From contig JAGOBN010000032.1 of assembly GCA_017999235.1 (NCBI GenBank), forward strand, positions 1-13,577: DNA of 13,577 nt, read 5' to 3'. Position numbers and translations under genes: made by a program. Shown in pieces: positions 12,783 through 13,577 of the stretch (the stretch's first letter is position 1; the number at the start of each line of letters is the position of its first letter). The stretch is from Anaerolineales bacterium (GTDB lineage: Bacteria > Chloroflexota > Anaerolineae > Anaerolineales > UBA6663). Below the pieces are notes generated by a model. The model had not been told where the DNA came from. It made no database searches and saw only the letters and a list, made by a program, of their open reading frames with translations.

Positions 12783-13577
12783 TCAGCGCCAGATCAAACT
12801 CACGAACGGCTGATCATCGGGCTGAACGGGCACGATTTGGCCCGGCTGCACCTCCACCTGAATGGTGCGCAGCACCAGCGCGTAATCGCCATCGGCGCTG
12901 ACCAGGCGCAGCACCAATTCTTGCGCCCCCGGCGCCAGCGGCACGCGCACAAACACGGGGTCCACCCGCGCCACCGCCAAGTCACAGGGCTTGAAAGCGC
13001 GCTCCCACACCAAGCGCCCGTCCGCCTCCAGGCGCAGACGCAAGGGGTCATCCGTGGTCGGCACCACCACCCGGTGAGCCAGATCGCCCACCGCGATCTC
13101 GGCCAGCGGGCCGGCGGCCAGATAGGGCTGCAGCGGCAGGCGGGTGGCAAAGACCTGCGCCCCCAACACCACGGCCAGAAAACCAAAGGCGGCGGCGTAA
13201 TGCCGCCACGTCAGCGCCGTGAACACCGCCAGGCCGCGCGGCCGCTGATCGGCGCCGGCCAGCAGGGCCCAGGGCAGATCACCGGCCAGGGGCGGCGGGG
13301 CGCCAGCCACCGCGCCGGCAAAAGCCTGCGGCGGCACCCACGCGGCCGCGATAGGCGCCTCCAAATAAGCGCGCTTCAGGCGCGGCAGACGCTGGCGCGT
13401 GAGGCGGCTGTGCGCCCACACATTCCCCTCACGTTGGGCGCAATCCTCCGGCGGACAGCCCACCACCTGCACGTCGGCGGCGCCAAGGTCCAGCGTTTTG
13501 GTGATCAAATTGGGGTGCAGGGTTCCCACACACGGCAGCGGGATCACCGTGACCGTCTGGCCGGCCAGCACCTGATC
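12783..13577 (-). CDS. MvhD/FlpD-type iron-sulfur domain fused to a membrane-anchored domain, 5'-truncated
   Basis: The frame continues past the window edge, so the N-terminus is missing; the GTG at 13571 need not be a start. Numbering from that GTG, residues 1-75 match the second half of the hydrogenase delta subunit domain (MvhD/FlpD/HdrD-associated): IPLPCVGTLHPNLI with C14 and VVGCPPEDCAQREGN with C39 and C44, equivalent to the family's PCSG and GCHPGDCHYREGN motifs. Such domains carry a 2Fe-2S cluster and pass electrons between heterodisulfide reductase-like subunits and hydrogenases or dehydrogenases. After a Pro/Ala linker a single membrane helix follows (about 128-148). A ~110-residue beta-rich C-terminal domain then contains LRLRLEADGRLVWERAF and QELVLRLVSADGDYALVLRTI, probably outside the membrane. 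The fusion is unusual, since MvhD proteins are normally soluble. Upstream partners lie outside the window. Confidence 0.8.
   Translation of the reverse strand, partial: DQVLAGQTVTVIPLPCVGTLHPNLITKTLDLGAADVQVVGCPPEDCAQREGNVWAHSRLTRQRLPRLKRAYLEAPIAAAWVPPQAFAGAVAGAPPPLAGDLPWALLAGADQRPRGLAVFTALTWRHYAAAFGFLAVVLGAQVFATRLPLQPYLAAGPLAEIAVGDLAHRVVVPTTDDPLRLRLEADGRLVWERAFKPCDLAVARVDPVFVRVPLAPGAQELVLRLVSADGDYALVLRTIQVEVQPGQIVPVQPDDQPFVSLIWR

Overview
The window is GC-rich, tightly packed bacterial DNA. The mix of genes and the sequence style (many GCCGGC palindromes, Ala/Gly/Arg-rich proteins, weak Shine-Dalgarno sites) suggest a Chloroflexota (Anaerolineae-like) genome, probably from a metagenome. That placement is inference from general resemblance, not from a marker gene. 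I saw no rRNA, tRNA, CRISPR array, insertion sequence or phage gene.

Layout. Positions 1-786 (+) hold the 3' part of a small membrane protein and a YtxH-type membrane/coiled-coil protein, closed by a strong intrinsic terminator. Positions 827-11214 (-) hold one continuous run of six genes, probably a single operon read from a divergent promoter region at about 11215-11427. In transcription order they are: a MoxR-type AAA+ ATPase; an unrecognised ~340-residue protein; a 1252-residue protein with two class III cyclase domains, a STAND/AAA-like NTPase and a long TPR tail, the layout of mammalian soluble adenylyl cyclase; a HEXXH metallopeptidase-like domain fused to a von Willebrand A domain; an unrecognised 197-residue protein; and a bifunctional NAD(P)H-hydrate epimerase/dehydratase. 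Positions 11428-12717 (+) hold a YbaK/EbsC-type Cys-tRNA(Pro) deacylase and a HEAT-repeat protein, closed by another terminator. Positions 12783-13577 (-) hold the C-terminal part of a protein joining an MvhD/FlpD-type iron-sulfur domain to a membrane segment and an outer beta-rich domain. It runs off the window.

The most interesting unit is the MoxR - unknown - cyclase/NTPase/TPR - peptidase/vWA - unknown cluster. MoxR ATPases usually act as chaperone-like motors with vWA partners. Here the vWA partner carries a zinc-peptidase signature, and a large nucleotide-cyclase/signal-NTPase protein is translationally coupled to both sides. This suggests a signal-gated remodelling or proteolysis machine with two uncharacterised accessory proteins. 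It may be related in spirit to the MoxR-vWA 'ternary' conflict systems, but I recognise neither a VMAP component nor a toxic effector. A 14-bp perfect palindrome next to the -10 of the MoxR promoter is a candidate operator for the whole operon.
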